This document shows positions 45,776-54,483 of a stretch of DNA of 64,000 nt, piece after piece (the stretch's first letter is position 1; each line of letters begins with the position of its first letter). Position numbers and translations under genes: made by a program. Source of the DNA: Massilia violaceinigra (lineage in GTDB: Bacteria > Pseudomonadota > Gammaproteobacteria > Burkholderiales > Burkholderiaceae_D); contig NZ_CP024608.1 in assembly GCF_002752675.1 (NCBI RefSeq), forward strand, positions 6,138,001 to 6,202,000. The letters are read 5' to 3'. The notes under the pieces are model-generated. The model had not been told where the DNA came from. It saw nothing but the letters and a program-made list of their open reading frames with translations, and did no database searches.

Positions 45776-46390
45776 TCAGTTCCTCGTCTTGATCTGGATG
45801 CCGAGGCCCTGCAAATAGGCGATCAGGGCATCCTGCTCGGTCTTGTCGGCCAGCGTGGCCGGGGCCTGGGCGATGTCTTGTTCCGAGTACGGCGTCGACA
45901 GACGCTGCAGGGCGCGCATTTTCGGAATCACCTCGGCCGGCACCAGCCGGGTCTTGGCCAGCCACGGATAGCCGGGCATGTTTGACTCCGGCACCACGTC
46001 GCGCGGGTTGTCCAGGTGGGTGCGGTGCCATTCGTCGCTGTAGCGGCCACCGACGCGCGCCAGGTCGGGACCGGTGCGCTTGGAACCCCACTGGAACGGC
46101 CGGTCGTAGACGAATTCGCCGGCCACCGAGTAGTGGCCATAGCGCTCGGTCTCGGCGCGGAACGGACGGATCATCTGCGAGTGGCAGTTGTAGCAGCCTT
46201 CGCGCACGTAGATGTCGCGGCCCACCAGGCGCAGCGCCGAATACGGTTTCAGTCCGGCCACCGGCTCGGTGGTCGATTTCTGGAAGAACAGGGGAACGAT
46301 TTCCACCAGGCCGCCGAAGGAAACGACCAGTAAAACCAGTCCGATCAGCAGCCAGGGATTCTTCTCGATCAATTCATGTGAAAATTTCAT
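45776..46390 (-). CDS. ccoO: cbb3 oxidase monohaem subunit CcoO
   Basis: A 204-residue subunit with one N-terminal membrane helix ([20 protein letters not shown]), the haem c motif [12 protein letters not shown], the loop [20 protein letters not shown] and [18 protein letters not shown], all typical of CcoO/FixO. The axial Met lies in NMPGYPWL. Length is normal. It lies 14 bp after ccoN and before ccoQ. Confidence 0.95.
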   Translation of the reverse strand: MKFSHELIEKNPWLLIGLVLLVVSFGGLVEIVPLFFQKSTTEPVAGLKPYSALRLVGRDIYVREGCYNCHSQMIRPFRAETERYGHYSVAGEFVYDRPFQWGSKRTGPDLARVGGRYSDEWHRTHLDNPRDVVPESNMPGYPWLAKTRLVPAEVIPKMRALQRLSTPYSEQDIAQAPATLADKTEQDALIAYLQGLGIQIKTRN

Positions 46391-46404
46391 TGCAAGCTCC
46401 GGAT

Positions 46405-47832
46405 TCAGGCGTGTGCAGGTAAAAGGGTGGGAATGCGCGCGTCTTCGCTGACGGTATTGCGCATCGTCCGGTACGTGTTATAGGCCATCAGCAGCATGCC
46501 GGTCAGGTACAGCAGGCCGCCGCCGACGCGGATCACGTAGTACGGATAGGTCGCCTTGACCCCTTCGACGAAGGTGTACGTCAAGGTGCCGTCGCTATTG
46601 ACCGCGCGCCACATCAGGCCCTGCATCACGCCGGCGATCCACATCGAGGAGATGTACAGCACGATGCCGATGGTCGCGACCCAGAAGTGGGTGTCGATCA
46701 GGCGCACGCTCCACATTTCCGTCTTGCCGGCCAGGCGCGGGATCAGGTAGTAGATCGAACCCATGGTGATGAATCCGACCCAGCCCAGGGCGCCGGCGTG
46801 CACGTGGGCGACGGTCCAGTCGGTGTAGTGCGACAGCGCGTTGATGGTCTTGATCGACATCATCGGGCCTTCGAAGGTGGCGATACCGTAGAACGACAGC
46901 GACACGATCAGGAATTTGAGGATCGGGTCCGAGCGCAGCTTGTGCCAGGCGCCCGACAGGGTCATGATCCCGTTGATCATTCCGCCCCACGATGGCGCCA
47001 ACAGGATCAGCGAGAACACCATGCCGATCGACTGGGTCCAGTCGGGCAGCGCGGTGTAGTGCAGGTGGTGCGGTCCCGCCCACATATAGGTGAAGATCAG
47101 GGCCCAGAAGTGGACGATCGACAGGCGGTACGAGTACACCGGGCGCTCGGCCTGTTTCGGAATGAAGTAGTAGACCATGCCCAGGTAGCCGGCGGTGAGG
47201 ATGAAGCCGACCGCATTGTGGCCGTACCACCATTGAATCATCGCGTCCTGCACGCCGGCGTAGGCCGAGTAGGACTTCCAGAACGAGGCCGGCATGACCG
47301 CGCCGTTGACGATGTGGAGAATCGCCACGGCCAGGATATACCCGCCGAAGAACCAGTTGGCCACGTAGATGTGCTTGACCTTGCGCTTGACGATGGTGCC
47401 GAAGAAGACGATCGCGTAGATCACCCAGACCACCGTGATCAGCAGCGCGATGGGCCATTCCAGCTCGGCGTATTCCTTGCCGCGCGTGAAACCCATCGGC
47501 AGCGTGATGGTGGCCAGCACCAGGATCGCCTGCCAGCCCCAGAAGGTCATCATCGACAGCGTGTCCGAGAACAGGCGCACCTGGCAGGTGCGCTGCACCA
47601 CCCAGTACGAGGTCGCAAACAAACCGTTGATGCCGAATGCGAAAATGACGGCGTTGGTATGCAGCGGACGCAGACGCCCGTAGCTTAACCAGGCGATGTC
47701 GAAATTGAGGGCCGGCCAGGCCAGCTGCGCGGCGATGAACACGCCGACCAGCATGCCGATCACGCCCCAAAAGACGGTGGCGATCGTGAAGTACCTGACG
47801 ATCTTGTTGTTGTAATTTAAAGCTCTGTCCAC
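46405..47832 (-). CDS. ccoN: cbb3 oxidase catalytic subunit CcoN
   Basis: A 475-residue haem-copper oxidase subunit with twelve or so helices and the conserved histidines for low-spin haem b and the haem b3-CuB centre ([50 protein letters not shown]). It reduces oxygen to water with high affinity, supporting respiration at low oxygen. The start is GTG 47832, preceded by AGGAGA; translation then reads [18 protein letters not shown]. Longer upstream starts are not supported. An FNR box and -10 element lie just upstream, and the gene begins the ccoNOQPGH operon. Confidence 0.96.
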   Translation of the reverse strand: MDRALNYNNKIVRYFTIATVFWGVIGMLVGVFIAAQLAWPALNFDIAWLSYGRLRPLHTNAVIFAFGINGLFATSYWVVQRTCQVRLFSDTLSMMTFWGWQAILVLATITLPMGFTRGKEYAELEWPIALLITVVWVIYAIVFFGTIVKRKVKHIYVANWFFGGYILAVAILHIVNGAVMPASFWKSYSAYAGVQDAMIQWWYGHNAVGFILTAGYLGMVYYFIPKQAERPVYSYRLSIVHFWALIFTYMWAGPHHLHYTALPDWTQSIGMVFSLILLAPSWGGMINGIMTLSGAWHKLRSDPILKFLIVSLSFYGIATFEGPMMSIKTINALSHYTDWTVAHVHAGALGWVGFITMGSIYYLIPRLAGKTEMWSVRLIDTHFWVATIGIVLYISSMWIAGVMQGLMWRAVNSDGTLTYTFVEGVKATYPYYVIRVGGGLLYLTGMLLMAYNTYRTMRNTVSEDARIPTLLPAHA

Positions 47833-47867
47833 AAAGGCTCTCCTGAGAATGCAACGATGACAGCAGA

Positions 47868-47873
47868 AGAGTA
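47868..47873 (-). promoter_or_regulatory. -10 element of the ccoN promoter
   Basis: TACTCT on the minus strand begins 22 bases after the FNR box, the spacing expected for class II FNR activation. The matches to TATAAT are limited, typical of activator-dependent promoters. Confidence 0.6.
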
Positions 47874-47895
47874 AATTTCTGGAGATCAAAAATCC

Positions 47896-47909
47896 TTGAT
47901 GTGAATCAA
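47896..47909. promoter_or_regulatory. FNR box upstream of ccoN (TTGATGTGAATCAA)
   Basis: A full match to TTGAT-N4-ATCAA, centred 70 bp before the ccoN GTG and 12 bp after the ccoS stop. It should let FNR activate the oxidase operon at low oxygen. Confidence 0.9.
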
Positions 47910-47920
47910 AAACGCCGGAA

Positions 47921-48097
47921 TCACGCAAGATCGTTGCGTGGCGCTTTCTCAACCGGCTCGTCGTCGTCGAGCAGGATGCGCATGCCGGGACCATCGAGGT
48001 CGTCGAACTGGCCGCTGTCGGCCGCGCCAAAAAACACCCACACCGCCAGCACGACGATGAAGACGCTCAGGGGGACCAATAGATACAAGGATTCCAT
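47921..48097 (-). CDS. ccoS: cbb3 oxidase maturation protein CcoS
   Basis: A 58-residue protein with one membrane helix at its start ([20 protein letters not shown]) and the signature [20 protein letters not shown], followed by an acidic cytoplasmic tail ([17 protein letters not shown]). CcoS is needed to insert haem and copper into cbb3 oxidase. Its ATG follows the ccoI stop with no gap, so it ends the hemN-to-ccoS operon. It is too short for many gene callers. Confidence 0.95.
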   Translation of the reverse strand: MESLYLLVPLSVFIVVLAVWVFFGAADSGQFDDLDGPGMRILLDDDEPVEKAPRNDLA

Positions 48098-50503
48098 TCA
48101 ACCGGCTTTCATGCGCCGCAGGCGCAGGGCGTTAATGACGACCACCGCGGAACTGAGCGACATGCCCGCCGCCGACAGCCACGGATTGATCAGGCCAAAG
48201 GCGGCCGCGGGGATCGCCACGCAGTTGTAGATGCTGGCCCAGGCCAGGTTCTGGCGGATGATCCTGAGCGCGCGCGCCGCGCCGGTGGCGGCTTCGTCGA
48301 GCGCCGATAATCGGCTGGAGAGCAGCACGCAGTCGGCGCTCAGTTGCGCCAGCGCCGCCCCGCCGCCCATGGCGAACGACACATCGGCCGCGCGCAGCAC
48401 GGCGGCGTCGTTGATGCCGTCGCCAACCATCGCCACCACCGCACCCCGCGCCTGCAACTGCTTCACGAAAGCGAGCTTCTGCTCCGGCAGCTGCTGGCCG
48501 ATGGCGATATTGATACCGAGCGCCGCGCCGGTACGGCTGACAACACTCTGGTCGTCGCCGCTTAAAAGAATGACAGTCTGGCCACGCGCCTTGAAGCGGC
48601 GCACCACGTCAACCGCATCGGCGCGCAGCGCGTCGGCCAGTTCGAAGCGCGCCAGCACGATGCCGTTGGCACCCAGGTAGACGTTGCTGACGTCAGGCCC
48701 GGCCGCCGCTGGCGCGGCACCGGCGTAGCCGTCGCGCCCGAGGCGATAACGCACGCCGTCGATCACGCCTTCCACGCCCTGCCCCGCCTCGCTATGCAGC
48801 TCCCCGGCGTGCAGTTCCGCGCCAGGTGCCGCATTGCGGATCGCCAGCGCCAGCGGATGGGCGCTGCCCGCCTCCAGTGCCGCCGCCAGTTGCAGGCAAC
48901 GCTCCCGGTCAAGACTGGCCAGCGGCTCCACGTGGCGCAACAGCGGCCGGCCTTCGGTGAGGGTGCCGGTCTTGTCGAAAACGATATGGGTGGCGCGCTG
49001 CAGGGTTTCCAGCACGTGCGGCTGCACCACCAGCACGCCGCGCCGCACCAGCGCGTCGGTGGCGGCGGCCAGCGCGGTCGGCGTGGCCAGCGACAGCGCG
49101 CACGGGCACGACACCACCAGCACCGCAATGGCCACCTGCCAGGCGCGCGCCGGGTCGACCATCTGCCAGCCGACGAATACCGCCACCGTCAGCAGCAGCA
49201 AGCCCGCCACGAACCAGGCGGCCACCTTGTCGGCCCACTGCGCGATCTGCGGCTTGCCCTGGCCGGCTTTCTCCACCAGCTTGACCAGGCGCGCCAGCGT
49301 GCTGTCGCTGGCCACGCGGGTCACGCGCAGCACGATGGCCTGGGTGGTGTTAATCGCCCCGCCGGGCAGTTCGTCGCCCGGCACGCGCGCCTGGGCGCGG
49401 CTTTCGCCCGTTAACAGGGCCAGGTCGACATCCGACTGCCCTTCGAGGATGATGCCGTCGGCCGCGACCGCGCTGCCCGGTTCGACCAGGATCACATCGC
49501 CCTCGGCCAGGCTGGCGGCGGCGACCATGGTGGCCTGGCGCGAATCGGGCCAGGCGGCCAGGCGCTGCGCCGCCGCCGGCAAGGCGCGCTGCAGGTCTTC
49601 CAGTGCGCGCGCCGCTTTGCGGCGCGCCATCAGTTCGAGGTAGCGGCTGGCCAGCAGCAGGAAGATGAACATCGTCACCGAGTCGTAATACACTTCGCCG
49701 CTGCCGCGCAGGGTGGCCACGACGCTGGAGCCAAAAGCGGCGCCGATGCCGATGGCGACCGGCAGGTCCATGCCCGGCATGCGTGCGCGCAGGCTGGCCC
49801 ACGCGCCTTTGAAAAACGGCTGGGCCGAGTACAGCACGGCCGGAATGGTCAGCAGCAGCGAGGCCCACTGCATCAGGGCGGCCATCGGCGCGTCCATGGT
49901 GCCGTCTTCGGCAATGTAGGCCGGCAGCGCGTACATCATCACCTGCATCATCGACAGCCCGGCCACGAACAATTGGCGGAACTGCTTCTTGCGGTTGCGT
50001 TCGAGCTGGGCGCCATGCTGCGCCGCTTCGTACGGGTAGGCGGTGTAGCCGATGCCGCGCAAGGCCTGGACGATGTCGCTCGGCTTGCAGGCGGCGGCGT
50101 CCCACGTCATGTGCAGGCGCTCGGTGGCCACGTTGACCTGGGCCTCGCGCACGCCCGGCAGGCGCGCCAGGCGCCGTTCGATCAGCCACACGCAGGCGGC
50201 GCAGCGGATGCCGTCGAGCGAAAACACGCCTTCACGCCCCTCCCCCGCCGTGGCGGGAGCGGCGCTGTCGTACAGCGCCAGTTCGGGCGGCACCAGGTCG
50301 ACGCCCTCGGCCCGGTCGGCGAACACGCTGCGGGTGCGGTAGTAGTCGGCCAGGCCGCTGTCGACAATGCCTTGCGCGACCGCTTCGCAGCCAGGGCAGC
50401 ACATCGGACGCGGCTCGCCGTCGATGCGCACCGACCAGCTGGCGCCCAGCGCCACCGGCAGCCCGCAGTGGTAACAGGCGGCGCTGAATGGCTGCGCGCT
50501 CAA
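48098..50503 (-). CDS. ccoI: Copper-exporting P-type ATPase for cbb3 oxidase assembly, CcoI
   Basis: An 801-residue P1B ATPase. The N-terminus has a zinc-finger-like region (CYHCGLPV, CCPGCEAV) and a heavy-metal domain with RCAAC; then come eight helices, the actuator loop (LLTGESRAQARV), the CPC ion site in VSCPCALSLATP, the phosphorylation motif DKTGTLTEG and GDGINDA. It supplies copper to the oxidase. The start TTG (50503) is preceded by GGGAGG and overlaps the previous stop (TTGA), so I use it instead of a longer upstream frame. The gene is second to last in its operon. Confidence 0.93.
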   Translation of the reverse strand: MSAQPFSAACYHCGLPVALGASWSVRIDGEPRPMCCPGCEAVAQGIVDSGLADYYRTRSVFADRAEGVDLVPPELALYDSAAPATAGEGREGVFSLDGIRCAACVWLIERRLARLPGVREAQVNVATERLHMTWDAAACKPSDIVQALRGIGYTAYPYEAAQHGAQLERNRKKQFRQLFVAGLSMMQVMMYALPAYIAEDGTMDAPMAALMQWASLLLTIPAVLYSAQPFFKGAWASLRARMPGMDLPVAIGIGAAFGSSVVATLRGSGEVYYDSVTMFIFLLLASRYLELMARRKAARALEDLQRALPAAAQRLAAWPDSRQATMVAAASLAEGDVILVEPGSAVAADGIILEGQSDVDLALLTGESRAQARVPGDELPGGAINTTQAIVLRVTRVASDSTLARLVKLVEKAGQGKPQIAQWADKVAAWFVAGLLLLTVAVFVGWQMVDPARAWQVAIAVLVVSCPCALSLATPTALAAATDALVRRGVLVVQPHVLETLQRATHIVFDKTGTLTEGRPLLRHVEPLASLDRERCLQLAAALEAGSAHPLALAIRNAAPGAELHAGELHSEAGQGVEGVIDGVRYRLGRDGYAGAAPAAAGPDVSNVYLGANGIVLARFELADALRADAVDVVRRFKARGQTVILLSGDDQSVVSRTGAALGINIAIGQQLPEQKLAFVKQLQARGAVVAMVGDGINDAAVLRAADVSFAMGGGAALAQLSADCVLLSSRLSALDEAATGAARALRIIRQNLAWASIYNCVAIPAAAFGLINPWLSAAGMSLSSAVVVINALRLRRMKAG

Positions 50504-51255
50504 TGCACGCCTCCCGTGATGCACAGCGCGTCGAGCCAGCTGCCCTGGCCACCGGTGGCGGCGCGCACGAGGCCCAGCAGGCCGAATGCCAGCACGATCA
50601 AGCCGGCGCCGACGCGCACCGCGCGCGTTTGCAGCGCCGCGCGCAGGCGCTCGCCCGCCATGCCCATGGCCAGCAGCATCGGCAAGGTACCCAGGCCGAA
50701 GGCCAGCATGACAATCGCACCCTCGGCTTTGGTCCCGGTGAACATGGCCGTCATCAGCACGCTGTAGACCATCCCGCACGGCAGCCAGCCCCACAGTGCA
50801 CCCAGCGCCAGCATCTTGAGCGGACGATCGATCGGCACGATGAAGCGCATCAGGGGCCGCGCGCGCTGCCACAGGCCCTGCCCCAGCGCTTCCAGCTTCG
50901 CCAGGCCGCGCCAGGCGTCCATCAGGTACAGGCCGAGGATCACCAGCATCAGGTTGGCCAGCCAGTAGCCGCCCGCCTGCACGGCGGTCAGCCCGGCGAG
51001 GGTGCGCGCGCCGCCGGCAAGGCCGCCGGCCAGCGCGCCTGCCGTCATGTAGCTGGCGATGCGGCCGGTGTTATAAGCCAGTACGCGCGCCATGCCATCC
51101 GTTGCCGCGCGCTGTGTCATGACGGCCACCGGAAACGGCCGCGCCGCCACAGGCGCCGCCGAAAACGCGCTCACGATCCCGCCGCACATGCCGACGCAGT
51201 GGACGCTGCCGAGCAGGCCCACCATGAATACCGGGATCAGGTTCAATGCGCTCAC
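50500..51255 (-). CDS. TauE/SafE (DsbD_2)-like membrane protein of the cbb3 locus
   Basis: A 251-residue protein with six to seven membrane helices, opening with NLIPVFMVGLLGSVHCVGMC, a CxxxC-type pair (HCVGMCGG) and WGWLPCGMVYSVLMTAMF later. This DsbD_2-type family is often encoded with CcoI and is thought to help copper supply or thiol redox in oxidase assembly; the exact role is not settled. It starts at GTG 51255, ten bp after hemN, and its end overlaps the ccoI start by four bases. Confidence 0.85.
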   Translation of the reverse strand: MSALNLIPVFMVGLLGSVHCVGMCGGIVSAFSAAPVAARPFPVAVMTQRAATDGMARVLAYNTGRIASYMTAGALAGGLAGGARTLAGLTAVQAGGYWLANLMLVILGLYLMDAWRGLAKLEALGQGLWQRARPLMRFIVPIDRPLKMLALGALWGWLPCGMVYSVLMTAMFTGTKAEGAIVMLAFGLGTLPMLLAMGMAGERLRAALQTRAVRVGAGLIVLAFGLLGLVRAATGGQGSWLDALCITGGVH

Positions 51256-51265
51256 CCGTGCCCCA

Positions 51266-52696
51266 TCAGATCGTGCGCGAATATGAGGTCGACCCGCGTG
51301 GCGCCGGGGCGGCCTGCTGAAGATAGCGGTCGAACACCATGCACACGTTGCGGATCAGGAGGCGCCCTTTCGGCGTCACGCTCAGCCACTCGGGACCGAT
51401 GGTCACCAGGCCGTCGCTTTCCAGCACCTTGAGGCGTTCCAGTTCGGGCGCGAAGTAGGCGGCAAAGGCGATCGGGTAGCCCTGCTCGATGGACGGCATC
51501 GACAGCTCGAAATGGCACATCAGCGTCTGGATGATGGTGCGGCGCAGGGCGTCGTCCATGCCCAGGCGGATGCCGCGCGCGACCGGCAGCTCGTTCTTGT
51601 CGATCAGGTCATAGTAGGCGTCGAGCGTCTTGACGTTCTGGCTGTAGGTGGCCGCCACCGCGCTGATGGCCGACACGCCGCACGACACCAGGTCCATGTC
51701 GGCATGGGTCGAATAGCCCTGGAAGTTGCGGTGCAGCCGGCCCTGGCGCTGGGCCACGGCCAGGTCGTCGTCCGGCTTGGCGAAATGGTCCATGCCGATG
51801 TAGACATAACCGGCCTGCTCCAGCCGGCGGATGGCCAGGCCCAGCATGTCGAGCCGCTCGTCGGGACTCGGCATGTCCGCCTCGTTGATGCGGCGCTGCG
51901 GCTTGAACAGGTGCGGCATGTGGGCATAGTTATAGATGGCGATGCGGTCCGGATCGGCCTTGATCACCTTCTCGATGGTCTGCGCCATCGTAAACACGTT
52001 CTGCTTGGGCAGGCCGTAAATGAGGTCGATGCTCACCGAGCGAAAGCCCGCTTCGCGCGCCGCATCGATGACGGCCTGGGTTTCGGCCTCGGGCTGGATG
52101 CGGTTGACCGCCGCCTGCACCGCCGGATCGTAATCCTGCACGCCCAGGCTGACCCGGTTGAAGCCCTGGCGCCGCAGGCTGAGCACGCGCTCGCGCGAGA
52201 CCGTGCGCGGATCGATTTCGATCGAATACTCCCCCGTGCCGTCGGGGGCGAACTGGAACCAGCGGCGCAGGTGCTCCATCAGTTCTTCCATCTGGGCGTC
52301 GGTGAAGTAGGTCGGCGTGCCGCCGCCCAGGTGCAGCTGCTCGACCTGGTTCATGCCGGCGAACAGCCTGCCCTGCATTTCGATTTCGCGTTTCAGGTAG
52401 CCCAGGTAAGTCACCGCCTTGTCGTGGTTCTTGGTGACGATCTTGTTGCAGGCGCAGTAGTAGCACACCGATTCGCAGAACGGAATGTGCAGGTACAGCG
52501 AGAGCGGCTTGAGCGAGCCGCGCGTGCGCAGTCCGGCCACCGCCTGCAGGTAGTCGCGGTAGCCGAAGGCCTCGCTGAAACGGTCGGCGGTCGGATACGA
52601 GGTATAGCGCGGGCCGTTCTGGCTCAGTTTGCGGATCAGCGCGGCATCGAAATCGAGGGGACGCGGGTTGGCGATGGGGATAACGGTATGCGGCAT
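51266..52696 (-). CDS. hemN: Oxygen-independent coproporphyrinogen III oxidase HemN
   Basis: A 476-residue radical-SAM enzyme that converts coproporphyrinogen III to protoporphyrinogen IX without oxygen. The [4Fe-4S] motif is CESVCYYCAC (Cx3Cx2C and the extra HemN cysteine), preceded by LYLHIPF, with GGGTPTYF, IEIDPR and NRVSLGVQDYDPAVQAA following. ATG 52696 follows GGAG. It leads the operon with the TauE/SafE-like gene, ccoI and ccoS, supplying haem for the oxidase, and has its own FNR box 57 bp upstream. Confidence 0.95.
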   Translation of the reverse strand: MPHTVIPIANPRPLDFDAALIRKLSQNGPRYTSYPTADRFSEAFGYRDYLQAVAGLRTRGSLKPLSLYLHIPFCESVCYYCACNKIVTKNHDKAVTYLGYLKREIEMQGRLFAGMNQVEQLHLGGGTPTYFTDAQMEELMEHLRRWFQFAPDGTGEYSIEIDPRTVSRERVLSLRRQGFNRVSLGVQDYDPAVQAAVNRIQPEAETQAVIDAAREAGFRSVSIDLIYGLPKQNVFTMAQTIEKVIKADPDRIAIYNYAHMPHLFKPQRRINEADMPSPDERLDMLGLAIRRLEQAGYVYIGMDHFAKPDDDLAVAQRQGRLHRNFQGYSTHADMDLVSCGVSAISAVAATYSQNVKTLDAYYDLIDKNELPVARGIRLGMDDALRRTIIQTLMCHFELSMPSIEQGYPIAFAAYFAPELERLKVLESDGLVTIGPEWLSVTPKGRLLIRNVCMVFDRYLQQAAPAPRGSTSYSRTI

Positions 52697-52724
52697 GGTG
52701 GTAGGCTCCTGGCTATGGGGACCG

Positions 52725-52730
52725 AGTGTA
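52725..52730 (-). promoter_or_regulatory. -10 element of the hemN promoter
   Basis: TACACT on the minus strand, 22 bases from the FNR box. The same spacing occurs at ccoN, aer and the Pat-like gene. Confidence 0.6.
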
Positions 52731-52734
52731 GGGA

Positions 52735-54369
52735 TCAGGGCTCGCGAAATCCTTGACCTGCATCAAAAACGGCTGAGTCGGCCCGGCTTGGCCGATTCGC
52801 ACGCACGCCCCTCACCCGGCTCTCGCCACCGAACTTGAACACCGAGATCGCCTGCGCCAGTTGCCCGGCCTGTTCGGCCACGCTGGCGGCGGCGCCGGCC
52901 GATTCCTCGACCAGCGCGGCGTTCTGCCGGGTGATCCGGTCCAGCTGCGCCACCGCCTCGTTGACCTGGGCGATGCCGCTCTTTTGCTCCACGCTGGCGC
53001 GCGTGATGTCGCTCATGATGGTGGTGGCGCGCCGCACCGATTCGACCACGCCGGCCATGGTGCCGCCGGCTTCCTCGACCAGGCGGTCGCCGTTCCTGAC
53101 CTTGGCGACCGAGTCCTCGATCAGGTGCTTGATGTCGCTGGCGGCGGCCGCCGAGCGCTGGGCCAGCGCGCGCACCTCGCCCGCCACCACCGCGAAGCCG
53201 CGTCCCTGCTCGCCGGCGCGCGCCGCTTCCACCGCGGCGTTCAACGCCAGGATGTTGGTCTGGAAGGCGATCCCGTTAATCAAACTGATGATATCGACAA
53301 TCCTGGCAGCCGAATCACTGATCTGGCCCATCGTCGCGCCCACCTGGGCCACCGCCTGGCCGCCCTTGCCGGCGACGCTGGACGCCGACAGCACCAGCTG
53401 GTCGGCCTGCAGCGCGCGCTCGGCGTTGTCGCCCACGGTGACGGCGAACTGCTCCATGCTGGAGGCGGTTTGTTCCAGGCTGGACGCCTGCGACCCGGTG
53501 CGCGCGGCCAGATCGGCGTTGCCGGCCGCGATGTCGCGCGTGGCCGTGCCGATCGAAGCCACGTTGGTGCGCACGTCGCCGATGATGGCGCGCAGGTTGA
53601 GCGTCACCTGGCGCAGGCCGCGCAGCAGCTGGCCCATGTCGTCGGTGCGCTCGTTGGCGCAGGCGAACGACAGGTCGCCCCCGGCCAGCGCCTGCACCGC
53701 CTCGGCGGCCTGCCGCATCGGTACCACGATGGCGCGCCGCAGGGCCACCCAGCCGCCCAGCGCCAGCAGCGCGCCGAACGCGCCCAGGCCGGCCAGCATG
53801 ACGCTGCCGGACGCCGCGCCCAGGCCCGCTAGCAGCATCGCCAGAGACGCCATCAGGATGCCGATCCGAACGCCGATCGGCAGATGGAAGGCGGCGCGCA
53901 CGCGCGCGGCGATGCCGGTGCGCGCCGCGGCGCCGTCGACAATGGCCAGGCCATCGGCACGCCCTTCCTTGAAGCGCTGGTACAACTCGCCGGCGCCCTC
54001 GATCTGCGCGCGCGTGGGACGCGTGCGCACCGACATGAAGCCGGCCACCTGGCCGTTTTCCTTGACCGGGGTGACATTTGCCACCACCCAGTAAAAGTCG
54101 CCGTTCTTGCGCCGGTTTTTCACCACGCCGGTCCAGGGACGGCCTGCCTTCATGCTGCGCCAAAGGTCGGCGAAGGCGTCGGCCGGCATGTCGGGATGGC
54201 GCACCAGGTTATGCGGCTTGCCCAGCAATTCGTCCCCGGCGAAGCCGCTGACCTCGATGAAGGACGCATTGACGTAGGTGATGATGCCCTTGGTGTCCGT
54301 TTTCGAGACGATGGACTGGCCTTCGCGCAGCGCGTATTCGATCCCTGTCACCGGCAGATTATTGCGCAT
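52735..54369 (-). CDS. aer: Aerotaxis receptor Aer
   Basis: A 544-residue receptor. The N-terminal PAS domain is of the FAD-binding Aer type: [20 protein letters not shown], then [20 protein letters not shown] and [17 protein letters not shown], closely matching E. coli Aer. A membrane hairpin (~185-225), HAMP and a methyl-accepting signalling domain follow, with the invariant hairpin [20 protein letters not shown]. It senses oxygen or redox through FAD and steers swimming via CheA/CheW. ATG 54369 follows AGGAG. An FNR box lies 71 bp upstream. The tail codons overlap the hemN promoter and its FNR box. Confidence 0.92.
   Translation of the reverse strand: MRNNLPVTGIEYALREGQSIVSKTDTKGIITYVNASFIEVSGFAGDELLGKPHNLVRHPDMPADAFADLWRSMKAGRPWTGVVKNRRKNGDFYWVVANVTPVKENGQVAGFMSVRTRPTRAQIEGAGELYQRFKEGRADGLAIVDGAAARTGIAARVRAAFHLPIGVRIGILMASLAMLLAGLGAASGSVMLAGLGAFGALLALGGWVALRRAIVVPMRQAAEAVQALAGGDLSFACANERTDDMGQLLRGLRQVTLNLRAIIGDVRTNVASIGTATRDIAAGNADLAARTGSQASSLEQTASSMEQFAVTVGDNAERALQADQLVLSASSVAGKGGQAVAQVGATMGQISDSAARIVDIISLINGIAFQTNILALNAAVEAARAGEQGRGFAVVAGEVRALAQRSAAAASDIKHLIEDSVAKVRNGDRLVEEAGGTMAGVVESVRRATTIMSDITRASVEQKSGIAQVNEAVAQLDRITRQNAALVEESAGAAASVAEQAGQLAQAISVFKFGGESRVRGVRANRPSRADSAVFDAGQGFREP
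52753..52766. promoter_or_regulatory. FNR box upstream of hemN (TTGACCTGCATCAA)
   Basis: One mismatch to TTGAT-N4-ATCAA. It lies in the last codons of aer, centred 63 bp before the hemN ATG. A -10 TACACT sits 22 bases further. Confidence 0.8.
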
Positions 54370-54411
54370 GGAGATACTCCTTTTGCCCTGAAGCATTAAT
54401 TCGACAGGGGG

Positions 54412-54417
54412 AGTCTA
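54412..54417 (-). promoter_or_regulatory. -10 element of the aer promoter
   Basis: TAGACT on the minus strand, 22 bases after the FNR box and 42 bp before the ATG. Confidence 0.6.
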
Positions 54418-54439
54418 GAGAGCTTGGTGACCGAAATCC

Positions 54440-54453
54440 TTGATTTGCATCAA
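54440..54453. promoter_or_regulatory. FNR box upstream of aer (TTGATTTGCATCAA)
   Basis: A full FNR consensus centred 77 bp before the aer ATG and 31 bp after the Pat-like gene's stop (54484). GGATTT follows the box on the minus strand, as at ccoN and hemN. Confidence 0.9.
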
Positions 54454-54483
54454 AAACGCCCGGGCGGCCGGGGTACCGGCAGT

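Noticed and set aside
47833..48030. N-terminal extension of CcoN
   Set aside because: It would run through the FNR box and the ccoS gene in another frame; the GTG at 47832 has the AGGAGA site.
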